This document shows positions 6,000 through 14,586 of a stretch of DNA of 18,189 nt, one piece after another. Under the pieces are notes generated by a model that saw only the letters and a list, made by a program, of their open reading frames with translations, was not told the origin of the DNA and did not search any database. Made by a program: the position numbers and the translations under genes. This DNA comes from CAZFQD01 sp964520885 (GTDB lineage Bacteria; Bacillota; Clostridia; Oscillospirales; SIG519): assembly GCA_964520885.1 (NCBI GenBank), contig CAZFQD010000033.1:1-18189 (forward strand), given 5' to 3'. Within the stretch, counting starts at the first letter, position 1. The number at the start of each line of letters is the position of its first letter.

Positions 6000-7688
6000 T
6001 TATTTAACAATTATTTTAAAAACTCCATAAAAAGTTTTTTCAAAGTCATTTATGTATTTATTGGAATTCATTTGAATATTTACACCATCTATTGCATTTA
6101 TTCGGCAAAAGTAAGTTCCAGTGCTAAGTTTATTAGTTGTAATTTTATTTTCGCTAATATTATCTAATTTTAAGGCAATATTAGTCATATTTTCATTATA
6201 ATAAAATTCAACACTATATTTAATTGTGTTATTATTTGTAGATTTTGAGGGCGACCAATTAACAGTAATTTCATTTTGATTTTGAGTTATCGAATTTATA
6301 TATGGTGAGGTAGGCAACTTTCTGTTTTCGATATATTTATCGTAATTGTTTTGCATAATATCTTTAAAACTTTTAATATAATCATCGGATAAATCAACTG
6401 AATTTTTAAGATGAGCAATATCAGGGTCTTTTAATAAATATTTTGACATAATTTTAGAATAATTATCGGTAATTGAATTAACCTTTGGCAAAAGTGTGTT
6501 TTTAACCTCTTTAATGACGGCATCTAATTCCTTTTTATTATTTTCATCAGAGAAAAATCTCCTATATAATAGGTTGCTATCATAAAGTGCTACACCAAAT
6601 AACTTATCAGGCGGACTATTTTTTTTAGGGGAAAGAGGAGAAAATAAAATATCTTCATTATCCCAAGGTATGAAATACCAAGTTAAAGCTTTTTTTGGTG
6701 AGTAAAGCAAATAGTTTTGATTAGTATTTGAAAAATTGCCAACTAAAATATTAAGAGCAGTATAGGTTAAAAAATTCTTTCTGTTAAAATTATGGTCAAA
6801 TACTTCATTTATATCTTTACTTTCATCATTTATTTCGTCAAGCATTTTAATTAGCTTTTGGTTGTTTTTGGCTTGCTGGATTTCAAGTATTTTTTGAAAT
6901 TCGTCTAAGTTATATTCTTTATCGGTAGTTTCTTTCAAAATAGTAGCATTTCTTTCAAAATTAAAGTTATTTGCTTTATAAACTTGTCCTTTTTTATCTA
7001 AGCCGTGAGTTGATAACCAATTGGCATTTGGCTGCTCAACATTTGTGTAAATTCCATAGTTTTGAAATGTAGTAGCAAAAGGGGTATTAGTTAAATCTTT
7101 TATATATAAATTGATAAATTGTGTTCTAAATCCTACTAAATCATTTAGCTGACTAACTAAGTAGTAATAAAATTTGTTTTTTGAGCGAGAAAGGTCCTGC
7201 AAATGCTTATTTAAATTCAAGGTTTTTTGCATATGCCATTGTTCCACATCATCATTTACCCTTATTTTATATGAACGCATTTCAATATTGCCTATGTTTC
7301 CACGAAGAGTAATAGAAGAATTTGCTTTGTTAACTCCAAAACCATAAAAGCCTGCTAATGGTCCCGAATTTTCTTGTCCTTCCGCAATTATTGAATTAAA
7401 TTCCGGAACAAATCCTCCAGTTAAAGAGTTCATCATACTAAAGGTGAAATTTTCGCTGTCAGCTTTTGGATTTAAAACTGTAGTATATAGAAAAATAACA
7501 TTGTTGCTATCATTAATATAAATACTTTTATTTTCTCTTAATGGTTGATTGTTATATTTGCTAATTTCAAGGTCATTTCTTGATGGTTCATCTGTTCCCA
7601 TAAGAATTTTAGTGTTCAATATATCGCTAATTGAACAACTTGAAAGAAAAATCAACATTAAAATTAATGAAAAGATAAATTTTTTCAT
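6000..7688 (-). CDS. CotH-family lipoprotein, probable pseudokinase
   Basis: A lipoprotein signal with lipobox LSSC (Cys18) sends this 562-residue protein to the outer face of the membrane. A CotH-like fold spans about 50-460, with LRGNIG (about 128), YGIYTNVEQP, GLDKKGQVYKA, QNYLLYS and WYFIPWDNED (337-346). The C-terminal 90 residues look like a fibronectin-III or Ig-type domain (VNWSPSKSTNNNTIKYSVEF). It is a diverged paralogue of the next gene upstream. The residue aligned with B. subtilis CotH Asp228 is Ser320 here, while the Asp251 equivalent (Asp343) is kept, so kinase activity is doubtful. It starts at ATG 7688 with AGGAG six bases before; the TAG stop of the upstream gene overlaps this Shine-Dalgarno. 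An accessory or scaffold role for the matrix polymer is a guess. Confidence 0.85.
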   Translation of the reverse strand: MKKFIFSLILMLIFLSSCSISDILNTKILMGTDEPSRNDLEISKYNNQPLRENKSIYINDSNNVIFLYTTVLNPKADSENFTFSMMNSLTGGFVPEFNSIIAEGQENSGPLAGFYGFGVNKANSSITLRGNIGNIEMRSYKIRVNDDVEQWHMQKTLNLNKHLQDLSRSKNKFYYYLVSQLNDLVGFRTQFINLYIKDLTNTPFATTFQNYGIYTNVEQPNANWLSTHGLDKKGQVYKANNFNFERNATILKETTDKEYNLDEFQKILEIQQAKNNQKLIKMLDEINDESKDINEVFDHNFNRKNFLTYTALNILVGNFSNTNQNYLLYSPKKALTWYFIPWDNEDILFSPLSPKKNSPPDKLFGVALYDSNLLYRRFFSDENNKKELDAVIKEVKNTLLPKVNSITDNYSKIMSKYLLKDPDIAHLKNSVDLSDDYIKSFKDIMQNNYDKYIENRKLPTSPYINSITQNQNEITVNWSPSKSTNNNTIKYSVEFYYNENMTNIALKLDNISENKITTNKLSTGTYFCRINAIDGVNIQMNSNKYINDFEKTFYGVFKIIVK

Positions 7689-7697
7689 ACTTTTCTC

Positions 7698-9446
7698 CTA
7701 ATAGACATAAAAATGTTCTAAACCGTAGACTTCATCTTTTGAATTTGGAAGGTCATAAACATTAAATGGGTATTGTAAATTTCCTTTTTCATCATAAATT
7801 AAAACACGCCAATAGTAATCGCCCTTAGATAAAGATTTTTCATATATTAAATCAGTTGAATAACAGTTATTTTTTTCAAATATTATACTTTCAAAATATG
7901 GGTCTGTTGCTAATTGAAAATCATAATGAACCATATCGCCGTCTAAATCTTGAGAAGGAGACCATTTGAAAACCCTTTTTCCATTTTCAATATCTGAGGA
8001 TAATAAAAAGCAAGGCATAGGGTTGTGCAAAGAATTTTTATACAAAATATAATTAGATTCAATAATGCTATTAAATTCTTGCATATATTCTATTCTTATA
8101 TTGTAATTAACTACATACATAAAACTTTTATCAATGGAATTATCAATAATATCATGCACTACATCGTTATATTTTAAAGCAAGTGCAGAAATATCAGTGT
8201 CAATAAATAACTTTTTAAGTTCATCTACTTTAGCAGTTAAAACTTTTAAATTATCCGCATAGGAAAAATATCTTCTATGAAGACTAACACTCCAATATCG
8301 TGCCAAACCCTTTAGGCTTGATGGCATATTAGTAGAAAAACTTGAAAATAAAGTTGTATTACTAAGACTACCATCTAAGTCCCAAGGAATAAAATACCAC
8401 TTTTGCGAGTTTAATGGACTGTAAAGTAAATAATTTTGGGTTGTTGTATCAAGATTGCCCAGTAAAAGATTAAATGCCATCCAAGTTAAATAATTATCCC
8501 TATCAAAATATTTGTTAAAGGATTCATTAATATTTACTTCGGTTTTATTAATATCATCAACCATTGCAACAATTTTTCTATGGTCATTTCCTGCAAAAAC
8601 CTTAAGCCTTTTTTCAAAGTCTTCTAATTTAAAGGTAGGGTCATCATTGCTTTTTATTTCATCGGGATATCTATAAAATTCAAAACTATCTGCTTTGTAT
8701 AAAATTCCGTTTCTATCTAAACCGTGAATTGATAAATAGTCATTTGAGGGTTGCTCTATATGAGTAAAAAGTCCATAATCTTGATATGAATTATCGGGTT
8801 TGTCTTTTGATTTGTCCATTACAAATAAATGAACAAACTTAGTTCTCATACTTGTAATATTATCAAATTTTGTTAAAAAATCAAATAATAACTTATTCAA
8901 TATTCTTGTTTCATCATAAGGACATTTATTTAAATTTAATATTGTTTGACCATCAAATGTCCCCATTCCTTCATAGAGATTAATTTTAAAGGATTTTTGA
9001 GCTGCGTTACGGATAGATGCACCTCGAATTTTCATTTTTCCATTTGGTGCAGTAGTATCATAGCCTATTTTCCCAATAATTCCATTTGGAGAGCCTTCAC
9101 GAACTAATACATTAACAATTGGTTCGTTCTCAACTTCTACTCTTGTTAGATTATTAATATCAGTTAAAGAAAATAATTTACCGCCTAAAGGATTTTCTCC
9201 ATAAGTAACAGTAATATATAGTGGCACAACTTCGTCATAGTTTGAATTTGCATATATTTCCTTGTTATCTTTTAACTTATAATTATTTAACGGGCTATTT
9301 TGTAAATCTGATAAAGTTATTCCTTTATTAATATTGCCAAGTATATATTCATTATAAAATTCTGTGCCATAAATTGAACCTATTACAATTAAATAGATTA
9401 AAACAATAGCTAATAAAGATAAAATAATTGTTTTAGCTTTAACCAA
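7698..9446 (-). CDS. Membrane-anchored CotH-family kinase-like protein
   Basis: The 582 residues comprise one N-terminal membrane anchor (about 5-27), a CotH kinase-like domain (about 70-450) outside the cell and a C-terminal Ig or fibronectin-III-like domain (about 475-560, FKWSPSQDLDGD and DYYWRV). Family motifs are KMKIRGAS, LFTHIEQPSNDYLS, GLDRNGILYKADSF, GNLDTTTQNYLLYS and WYFIPWDLDGS. Asp333 and Asp356 are 23 residues apart, the same spacing as CotH Asp228 and Asp251 of B. subtilis, so this copy keeps the catalytic pair. I take TTG at 9446 as start because GGGGGTG lies five bases before it; the frame opens at 9473. It follows pelG by 34 bases. The substrate is unknown, and spore coat is less likely than an envelope or matrix protein in this context. 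Confidence 0.87.
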   Translation of the reverse strand: MVKAKTIILSLLAIVLIYLIVIGSIYGTEFYNEYILGNINKGITLSDLQNSPLNNYKLKDNKEIYANSNYDEVVPLYITVTYGENPLGGKLFSLTDINNLTRVEVENEPIVNVLVREGSPNGIIGKIGYDTTAPNGKMKIRGASIRNAAQKSFKINLYEGMGTFDGQTILNLNKCPYDETRILNKLLFDFLTKFDNITSMRTKFVHLFVMDKSKDKPDNSYQDYGLFTHIEQPSNDYLSIHGLDRNGILYKADSFEFYRYPDEIKSNDDPTFKLEDFEKRLKVFAGNDHRKIVAMVDDINKTEVNINESFNKYFDRDNYLTWMAFNLLLGNLDTTTQNYLLYSPLNSQKWYFIPWDLDGSLSNTTLFSSFSTNMPSSLKGLARYWSVSLHRRYFSYADNLKVLTAKVDELKKLFIDTDISALALKYNDVVHDIIDNSIDKSFMYVVNYNIRIEYMQEFNSIIESNYILYKNSLHNPMPCFLLSSDIENGKRVFKWSPSQDLDGDMVHYDFQLATDPYFESIIFEKNNCYSTDLIYEKSLSKGDYYWRVLIYDEKGNLQYPFNVYDLPNSKDEVYGLEHFYVY

Positions 9447-9480
9447 GTTTACACCCCCAAGAATAATTGACAAATGTCAA

Positions 9481-10914
9481 TTATCGGTCTATAAAGTCAA
9501 TAATTTTTTCAAAGCGAGTTTTATTAAAGTTTTGCACTAAGGATTGAGAACAAAAAACTACTGTATTAATGTGGTTTAATGAATAGATTATTCTTTCAAT
9601 TGCTGAAACTAAACATACAAGTCCTGCGGCTATCATACCTAAGCCGTAAAACTCAGGACCTAAGCGAATAGTTATGTATGAAAAAATTATATTTAAAACG
9701 ACAAAGGAAAGTGAGACCTTTATAGTATCATTGTAGTTTTGAAAATATATTAAAACTGTCATAATAACAAACATTAAAAAGCTAAAATAATAGCCGCCTG
9801 CTAAGAAGGGAAAAATATCAATAGTTATCCAAGATAAACCAAAGGTTTGAAAAGCTGGTATTCCAATAACAATTAAAAATAACGAAATAATAAATTGAAT
9901 TTCAATTAAAAAGACTAACTCACTACCTAAACATTTAATCATATCTTTTCTTGCTTTTTCAATATGGGAAAGCGTGCTATTTCTAACACAGTATAAGTAT
10001 TCTTTATAAAAATCATAAAAGTTAGTTTCGGTTCTAACTACAAACATAACAGTAACTGGTAAAATAGTTAGCATCCCAACAAAGGTTGCCATATCATATT
10101 CAGCAGCATAGTGAAAGATGTTTGCTGAAACGGTTTTCATATCAGAAAAGATCCACATTACGAAATTATGCGAATATAGACCAAAAGTGTATAAAGAATT
10201 AATTAAAAATAACTTCCAATATTTTTGAAAATACTTTAAAAAATCAAAATAATTATTTGACCTTATGGTAAAGAATTTTTTTATACTAATGAATATTCCT
10301 ACCATTATAATAAAAAAACCAATATCCATTGCTATAACTAAAAATTGAACATTCCATAAAGCTTTAATATTTGAACAAATAATTACAAGGGCAACAATTA
10401 CAGCACAACCAACCAAGAAAGAATAAGAAATATATTTATATTCTTTTATTGCCGATACAAAAACCATTATAATGAAAATTACACCTAATTGCATATACAA
10501 TAAAAACCCGGCAATATTTGTTACTAAACTTAATGGAGAAAAGCTGTAAAAAATTATTCCAATAATACCACATATTAATACATTAAGTGCTATAGTTCCA
10601 TACATACATGGTAAAATATCCTCAAATTGCTCTTTAAACATTTTATCTGCTATATATCTTGAAACCACCATTGCAATTCCACTTGAAAAAAGCAAGGAAA
10701 AAATAAAAGCATAAAGCACTATGGCTGAAAATATCTCTTTATCATTATAAGGAAAACCCTTTATTTTCATAACAAAATTTATTACAAAAAGCACAACTAT
10801 TATAAGGAGCATATGTCCAATTGTTGCAAAGGTTGAATAAATCATACCTGCAAAATTGGATAGGATACTTCTTTTTTTAAATAGTTTTTTTAATTCAAAG
10901 CCTATACCAGCCAT
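9481..10914 (-). CDS. pelG: PelG, Pel polysaccharide flippase-like membrane protein
   Basis: This 477-residue integral membrane protein has about 12 hydrophobic segments and belongs to the PelG branch of the MOP exporter superfamily. The N-terminus MAGIGFELKKLF is the family hallmark. PelG works with PelD, PelE and PelF in the membrane complex that makes and exports Pel, an amino-sugar polymer. It starts at ATG 10914 with AAAGGA about nine bases upstream. The first 28 bases of the gene are repeated on the far side of the assembly gap as part of the 55-base contig overlap; that second copy is not a gene. Its separation from pelF by an IVS-like element could weaken coupling to the rest of the operon. 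Confidence 0.95.
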   Translation of the reverse strand: MAGIGFELKKLFKKRSILSNFAGMIYSTFATIGHMLLIIVVLFVINFVMKIKGFPYNDKEIFSAIVLYAFIFSLLFSSGIAMVVSRYIADKMFKEQFEDILPCMYGTIALNVLICGIIGIIFYSFSPLSLVTNIAGFLLYMQLGVIFIIMVFVSAIKEYKYISYSFLVGCAVIVALVIICSNIKALWNVQFLVIAMDIGFFIIMVGIFISIKKFFTIRSNNYFDFLKYFQKYWKLFLINSLYTFGLYSHNFVMWIFSDMKTVSANIFHYAAEYDMATFVGMLTILPVTVMFVVRTETNFYDFYKEYLYCVRNSTLSHIEKARKDMIKCLGSELVFLIEIQFIISLFLIVIGIPAFQTFGLSWITIDIFPFLAGGYYFSFLMFVIMTVLIYFQNYNDTIKVSLSFVVLNIIFSYITIRLGPEFYGLGMIAAGLVCLVSAIERIIYSLNHINTVVFCSQSLVQNFNKTRFEKIIDFIDR

Positions 10915-10940
10915 ATAATCAGTCCTTTCAATTAGGAGTT

Positions 10941-11040
10941 NNNNNNNNNNNNNNNNNNNNNNNNNNNNNNNNNNNNNNNNNNNNNNNNNNNNNNNNNNNN
11001 NNNNNNNNNNNNNNNNNNNNNNNNNNNNNNNNNNNNNNNN
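10941..11040. other. Assembly gap of 100 Ns
   Basis: The run is exactly 100 Ns, a standard placeholder length. The 55 bases before it (10886-10940) are identical to the 55 bases after it (11041-11095), so the contigs most likely overlap and no sequence is missing. Confidence 0.95.
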
Positions 11041-11095
11041 TTTTTTAATTCAAAGCCTATACCAGCCATATAATCAGTCCTTTCAATTAGGAGTT
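11041..11095. repeat. 55-base contig-end overlap (artefactual direct repeat)
   Basis: This exact copy of 10886-10940 includes the first codons of pelG and its Shine-Dalgarno. The length equals a common de Bruijn k-mer size. It should be collapsed with the first copy rather than read as a genomic duplication. Confidence 0.9.
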
Positions 11096-11328
11096 TGGAA
11101 AGTGGAAAGTGGAAAGTTATTTTTTAAGTTTTTCGCTGGTCGTCTTTACAATTGTAGTTAATATTTTTTCCAACTCAATACAATCGTCAAAAATTTGTTG
11201 TATGTTTTCTTCTGCCAAATAATCAGTTGCTTTCAACAATCTTAACCAATATTTTGTTTCACTTACTTCTTTAAGTGAAATGTTCATCTTCCCCCAACTT
11301 TCCACTTTCCACTTTCCACTTTCAACTT
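11096..11328 (-). mobile_element. IVS-like element with 23-bp inverted heptamer ends
   Basis: The left end (11096-11118) is three GGAAAGT units and is the exact reverse complement of 11296-11318; the right side continues with further heptamer units to about 11328. Between the arms lies half of a four-helix-bundle gene of the 23S-rRNA intervening-sequence type. The transcript of the pel operon could fold the arms into a long perfect stem enclosing about 177 bases, as in true IVS elements that RNase III cuts. No target-site duplication is clear. It sits exactly between the stop of pelF and the leader of pelG. That it is mobile is inferred. Confidence 0.6.
11117..11305 (-). pseudogene. C-terminal half of a four-helix-bundle (23S IVS-type) protein
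   Basis: The segment LKEVSETKYWLRLLKATDYL and DDCIELEKILTTIVKTT matches the C-terminal half of the roughly 120-residue four-helix-bundle family; helices one and two with the usual GANIAEA-type motif are absent. Its frame opens at a GTG inside the right heptamer arm and closes with a TAA overlapping the left arm, so the open frame fills the element exactly. An ATG at 11287 begins the homologous part, with a GGGGG just before it that is too close for a good site. It could be a decayed gene or a short form that is still translated. The reading as a fragment is firm; its function is unknown. Confidence 0.65.
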
Positions 11329-12746
11329 GTAAATTCTACTTTATTATCATAAGATGCGTATAACTTTTTGTAGGCATCTTTAAATTGCTTTTCAGTATAA
11401 TATTTTCTTAGTCTTTTATTACCAATACTGCCCATTTTAAGTCTTAATTCTTCGCTTTTGCATAGTGTTATTATTGCATCCGCTATACCCTCATTGTCCA
11501 TAACTGGGGCAACAATGCCACATTCACCTAATTTGTCATCTTTTCTACCATATAATAGTTCCTTGCAACTTCCAACATTAGTAGTAACATTAGGCTTTGA
11601 TGCCGCCATTGCCTCAATAACAGAAAGAGGCATTCCTTCACTAATGCTTGTTAGCACTAACATATCCATTTTATTAATATAATCTTTTACACTAATTCTG
11701 CCAGTAAAAACAACATCATTAGTTCCTAAAGAGTCTAACACATCTAAGCATTCTTCGTAATATTCAGGGTCCTCCTCGGTGGGTCCCATAATATAAAACT
11801 TAGCATTGGGAATTTCTCTTTTAACTATATCAAAGGAATAGAGCATAGTTTTAATATCTTTAATTGAAACAACTCGGATTATTGCTCCAACATTAATGCT
11901 ATCATCATTTTCGTTCTTTTTAGGTAAGTTTTCAAAATCTTCAGGATTAATTCCATTTGAGATAACTAATTGTTTTTCCTTTGCACAACCCATTCCAGAT
12001 TGAATTTCACTGTTTGCTTCAAAAAGAGCAATTGTTTTATCTGTAAAAGCATAAGTGCAACGGGACATATTATAAAAGAAATCAACCCATAAGTCTTTAA
12101 AATCTCCGGGAATCCAATTTGCTTTAATTATTTCTTCTTCTCGCTCACGAGTGTAAATACCGTGTTCGGTTAAAATATAGGGGCTTCCAAAAAAATATTT
12201 TCCCATAGCACCGGCAACACCAGCATAACCTGTAGAAACACTATGATATAGGTCTGCTTCTGGAGGCAACTGTTTCAAAACATAAAATAGTGTCATATAC
12301 ATTGAACGAAGGGTCCAAAGAAAATCTACAAAAATTGAATGTTCATAACTTGATTTATAAACAATTTCGGCTATATCGTAAAAATCACTTGTCATTAGAA
12401 AATCGGAAACTTCGTATGGCATATCATTGAAAAATCTAAATAATTTTCCCCAGTTATCACTTTTTCCAAGTAAAAGGTCAGCAATTTCTTCCTTTGCCCA
12501 TTGAGGAATACTAATTTCAATTTTAGCTGGTTGCTCATTCAAAACATCCTCTAAAAAAATCTCCCTTATTTCTATTACATTATCAGGAATAATATATTTG
12601 AATTTTCCTTTTATTGTTTTGCTAGCCCCAATAGCATATATAATGAATTTTCTTTCAGGCATTGCAGTAATAAGTTGTTGAATCCAAGAGGAAACCCCGC
12701 CAACTACATATGGATAGCATCCTTCGCATATTAAACAAATTGTCAT
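11322..12746 (-). CDS. pelF: PelF, Pel glycosyltransferase (GT4)
   Basis: This cytosolic GT-B retaining glycosyltransferase of 474 residues is the presumed Pel polymerase. The diagnostic PelF N-terminus CEGCYPYVVGGVSSWIQQLI is followed by TEHGIYTRERE (His195), SNGINPEDF, the nucleotide-binding VVFTGRI segment and the E-x7-E motif in SEGMPLSVIEAM (Glu370, Glu378). PelF uses a UDP-sugar donor and acts with the PelD-PelE-PelG membrane complex. I chose the ATG at 12746, preceded by GGTTGGTG; the frame opens at a TTG at 12767 that lies in a heptamer repeat. The stop codon TGA at 11322-11324 is itself inside a heptamer unit. It lies 40 bases after pelA. Confidence 0.95.
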   Translation of the reverse strand: MTICLICEGCYPYVVGGVSSWIQQLITAMPERKFIIYAIGASKTIKGKFKYIIPDNVIEIREIFLEDVLNEQPAKIEISIPQWAKEEIADLLLGKSDNWGKLFRFFNDMPYEVSDFLMTSDFYDIAEIVYKSSYEHSIFVDFLWTLRSMYMTLFYVLKQLPPEADLYHSVSTGYAGVAGAMGKYFFGSPYILTEHGIYTREREEEIIKANWIPGDFKDLWVDFFYNMSRCTYAFTDKTIALFEANSEIQSGMGCAKEKQLVISNGINPEDFENLPKKNENDDSINVGAIIRVVSIKDIKTMLYSFDIVKREIPNAKFYIMGPTEEDPEYYEECLDVLDSLGTNDVVFTGRISVKDYINKMDMLVLTSISEGMPLSVIEAMAASKPNVTTNVGSCKELLYGRKDDKLGECGIVAPVMDNEGIADAIITLCKSEELRLKMGSIGNKRLRKYYTEKQFKDAYKKLYASYDNKVEFTS

Positions 12747-12764
12747 AGTATTCACCAACCTTCT

Positions 12765-12785
12765 CAACTTTCAACTTTCAACTTA
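12765..12785. repeat. Heptamer repeat, CAACTTT x 3, between pelA and pelF
   Basis: Three consecutive units (the last ends in A) of the same word family as at 4448 and 11296 lie in the 40-base gap between the pelA stop and the pelF start, just upstream of the pelF Shine-Dalgarno. Confidence 0.8.
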
Positions 12786-12786
12786 A

Positions 12787-14586
12787 TTAACTCCATAGAA
12801 TGCTAAAATCGGGGGTTTGGGCAGTTACTAAATAAGAATTATTGTTTATTTTTGTTGTTGAACAGCCCACAGTAGTTTTTATAGCTTTTTGAGTTCTTAG
12901 TATAAAGTTTGTATTTGCAGTAAAGTCAAAGCATTTGTAATATATACCCTTGTCATCTTTTTTTTGCGTAATTTTTAATTGGGATAATCGTTCTACTCTT
13001 TGTGCGGCATTTGATGCAGTTTGAGGTTCAATAAATTTATATGAGGTGCGAAGTTTTTCAATTAAATCAGTTAACATTTTGCTTATAATATTCCATTTAT
13101 AATCTTCCCCATCAGGGAATAATATTTCAATCATATCAATATCGTGAGAAACTATTCCAAAGGCTTCGGCTGAGTTCGATAAATCCCATTGTATTCCCGT
13201 TTCAGGAATAAAACCATTGGCAACACGGGGAAAAGATATAGTCCCATCTTGTTCTTTTTTGAAATCTTGCACTAATTGGTTACCCCAATTTGATTCGTAA
13301 AGACCACTAATAACCTTAACGGTAGGACAGCCTTCAATAACAGCTCGTCTCCCATCTGGACTTAATTGTCCGGCTGGCGGAGCATAGGTGCGAAGAATGT
13401 AGTTTGGGAAGGCTTCTTTTGTAAAACTTACAACCTCTTTTGTTGCCAGCACCATATTTTCATACTTAACCCAAGGCACAAACCAACCCTCTAATTTAAA
13501 ATCCCCTTCTAAACCTAATGGGCGAAAGTTATATCCATTAAATCCTATTTCTCCTTTACTTCTTAATATATCAGAGCCAACACCAATTAAATCGTTTTTT
13601 GTTAAGCCCTCTTGATAAAATGGAGGCTCAACATTTGCAGTATAATTTTGCACAAAAACTGAGGTATAATAAATGTTATATTTTCTACTTAGCCTAAGCA
13701 TATCAGGCCACCACATATTGCGAATAAAGGAATTAGTATCAAGAGCATAAAGTTTTCTAATATATGCATTATTTGTGCTATTAGAGGAGGTTGGAAATGC
13801 AGTTAAAAAAGTTACCCAAGAATTCGCAACAGGATACAAAAAATCTTTTTCAAATAAAGCAATAATTCCTGTTACTAAGCCTCTGCTATGTTTTGATTTA
13901 GTAAGATCGTTATTGCAAACAACTACCATCCCATTTCCTTTGTTTGTTTTCCACAAAAGAGGGGTATTATCAAATGAACGAAGCAACACCTCGCAATTAT
14001 CATTTAATTGAATTTGATAAGCGTAATTAAGTATTGACGGATATTCAAAACGAACATCATTACCACAAATCAAAAAATCACCTTGAGTAATTATACCTTC
14101 ACGGGGAAGAGGGTCCCCAGTTTCAATTATGCCAAGAGGAGAGGAAAGAGTATTGTATGTTCCCTCAAAGAGTGGAGTAAAAATAAAAGCAACATTACCA
14201 CCTTGTTCAACATAATTTATTAAAGAAGGGATGTTGTTTATTAAAGCCCAGTCAGCAAAGGCAATGAAAACGCCTTTATAGTTTCTGTAATCGCCAATAT
14301 ATTCTCTTGTATCTTTTATTTCTACATTGATTTTATAAAACTTAAATAACTCCTCATAATTTGTTTTAGCATAAATGCTATTTGTTTCGTTATTGTCATA
14401 AAGAATAAGGTAATCAAGTGAAGAATAGTTTAAATCTTCAGAGGCAGATACTATAAGAGGTAATGTGTCAACAATGTTAATTCCATATTTACTGTCATTA
14501 GCTAAGCCCATTCTCACTATTTCAAGCACTATCATAAAGGCAAGCATTAAGGATAAACTAATTATAGCTCGTTTAAGCTGAAACAT
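12787..14586 (-). CDS. pelA: PelA-like DUF2194 protein with degenerate deacetylase motifs
   Basis: This 599-residue protein has an N-terminal signal anchor (about 6-28), a glutaminase-like alpha/beta segment (about 55-250, with YVEQGGNVAFIF), then a NodB-like deacetylase segment (about 255-515) and a small beta-rich C-terminus. Gram-positive pel operons have a deacetylase-only PelA at this place. Here the key residues look lost. The position expected to carry the motif-1 Asp pair reads LTAFP (Thr262, Ala263), and the metal motif HxxxH after GEIG reads NGYNF (Asn350, Phe354). APPAG (402-406) resembles motif 3. If this alignment is right it is not an active metal deacetylase and may be structural. 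It overlaps pelE by 14 bases, with GGAGGT ten bases before its ATG, so translation is coupled. No glycoside hydrolase domain is present. Confidence 0.85.
   Translation of the reverse strand: MFQLKRAIISLSLMLAFMIVLEIVRMGLANDSKYGINIVDTLPLIVSASEDLNYSSLDYLILYDNNETNSIYAKTNYEELFKFYKINVEIKDTREYIGDYRNYKGVFIAFADWALINNIPSLINYVEQGGNVAFIFTPLFEGTYNTLSSPLGIIETGDPLPREGIITQGDFLICGNDVRFEYPSILNYAYQIQLNDNCEVLLRSFDNTPLLWKTNKGNGMVVVCNNDLTKSKHSRGLVTGIIALFEKDFLYPVANSWVTFLTAFPTSSNSTNNAYIRKLYALDTNSFIRNMWWPDMLRLSRKYNIYYTSVFVQNYTANVEPPFYQEGLTKNDLIGVGSDILRSKGEIGFNGYNFRPLGLEGDFKLEGWFVPWVKYENMVLATKEVVSFTKEAFPNYILRTYAPPAGQLSPDGRRAVIEGCPTVKVISGLYESNWGNQLVQDFKKEQDGTISFPRVANGFIPETGIQWDLSNSAEAFGIVSHDIDMIEILFPDGEDYKWNIISKMLTDLIEKLRTSYKFIEPQTASNAAQRVERLSQLKITQKKDDKGIYYKCFDFTANTNFILRTQKAIKTTVGCSTTKINNNSYLVTAQTPDFSILWS

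Noticed and set aside
10886..11095. Genomic direct repeat around the N run
   Set aside because: Identity over exactly 55 bases on both sides of a 100-N placeholder is explained by overlapping contig ends.
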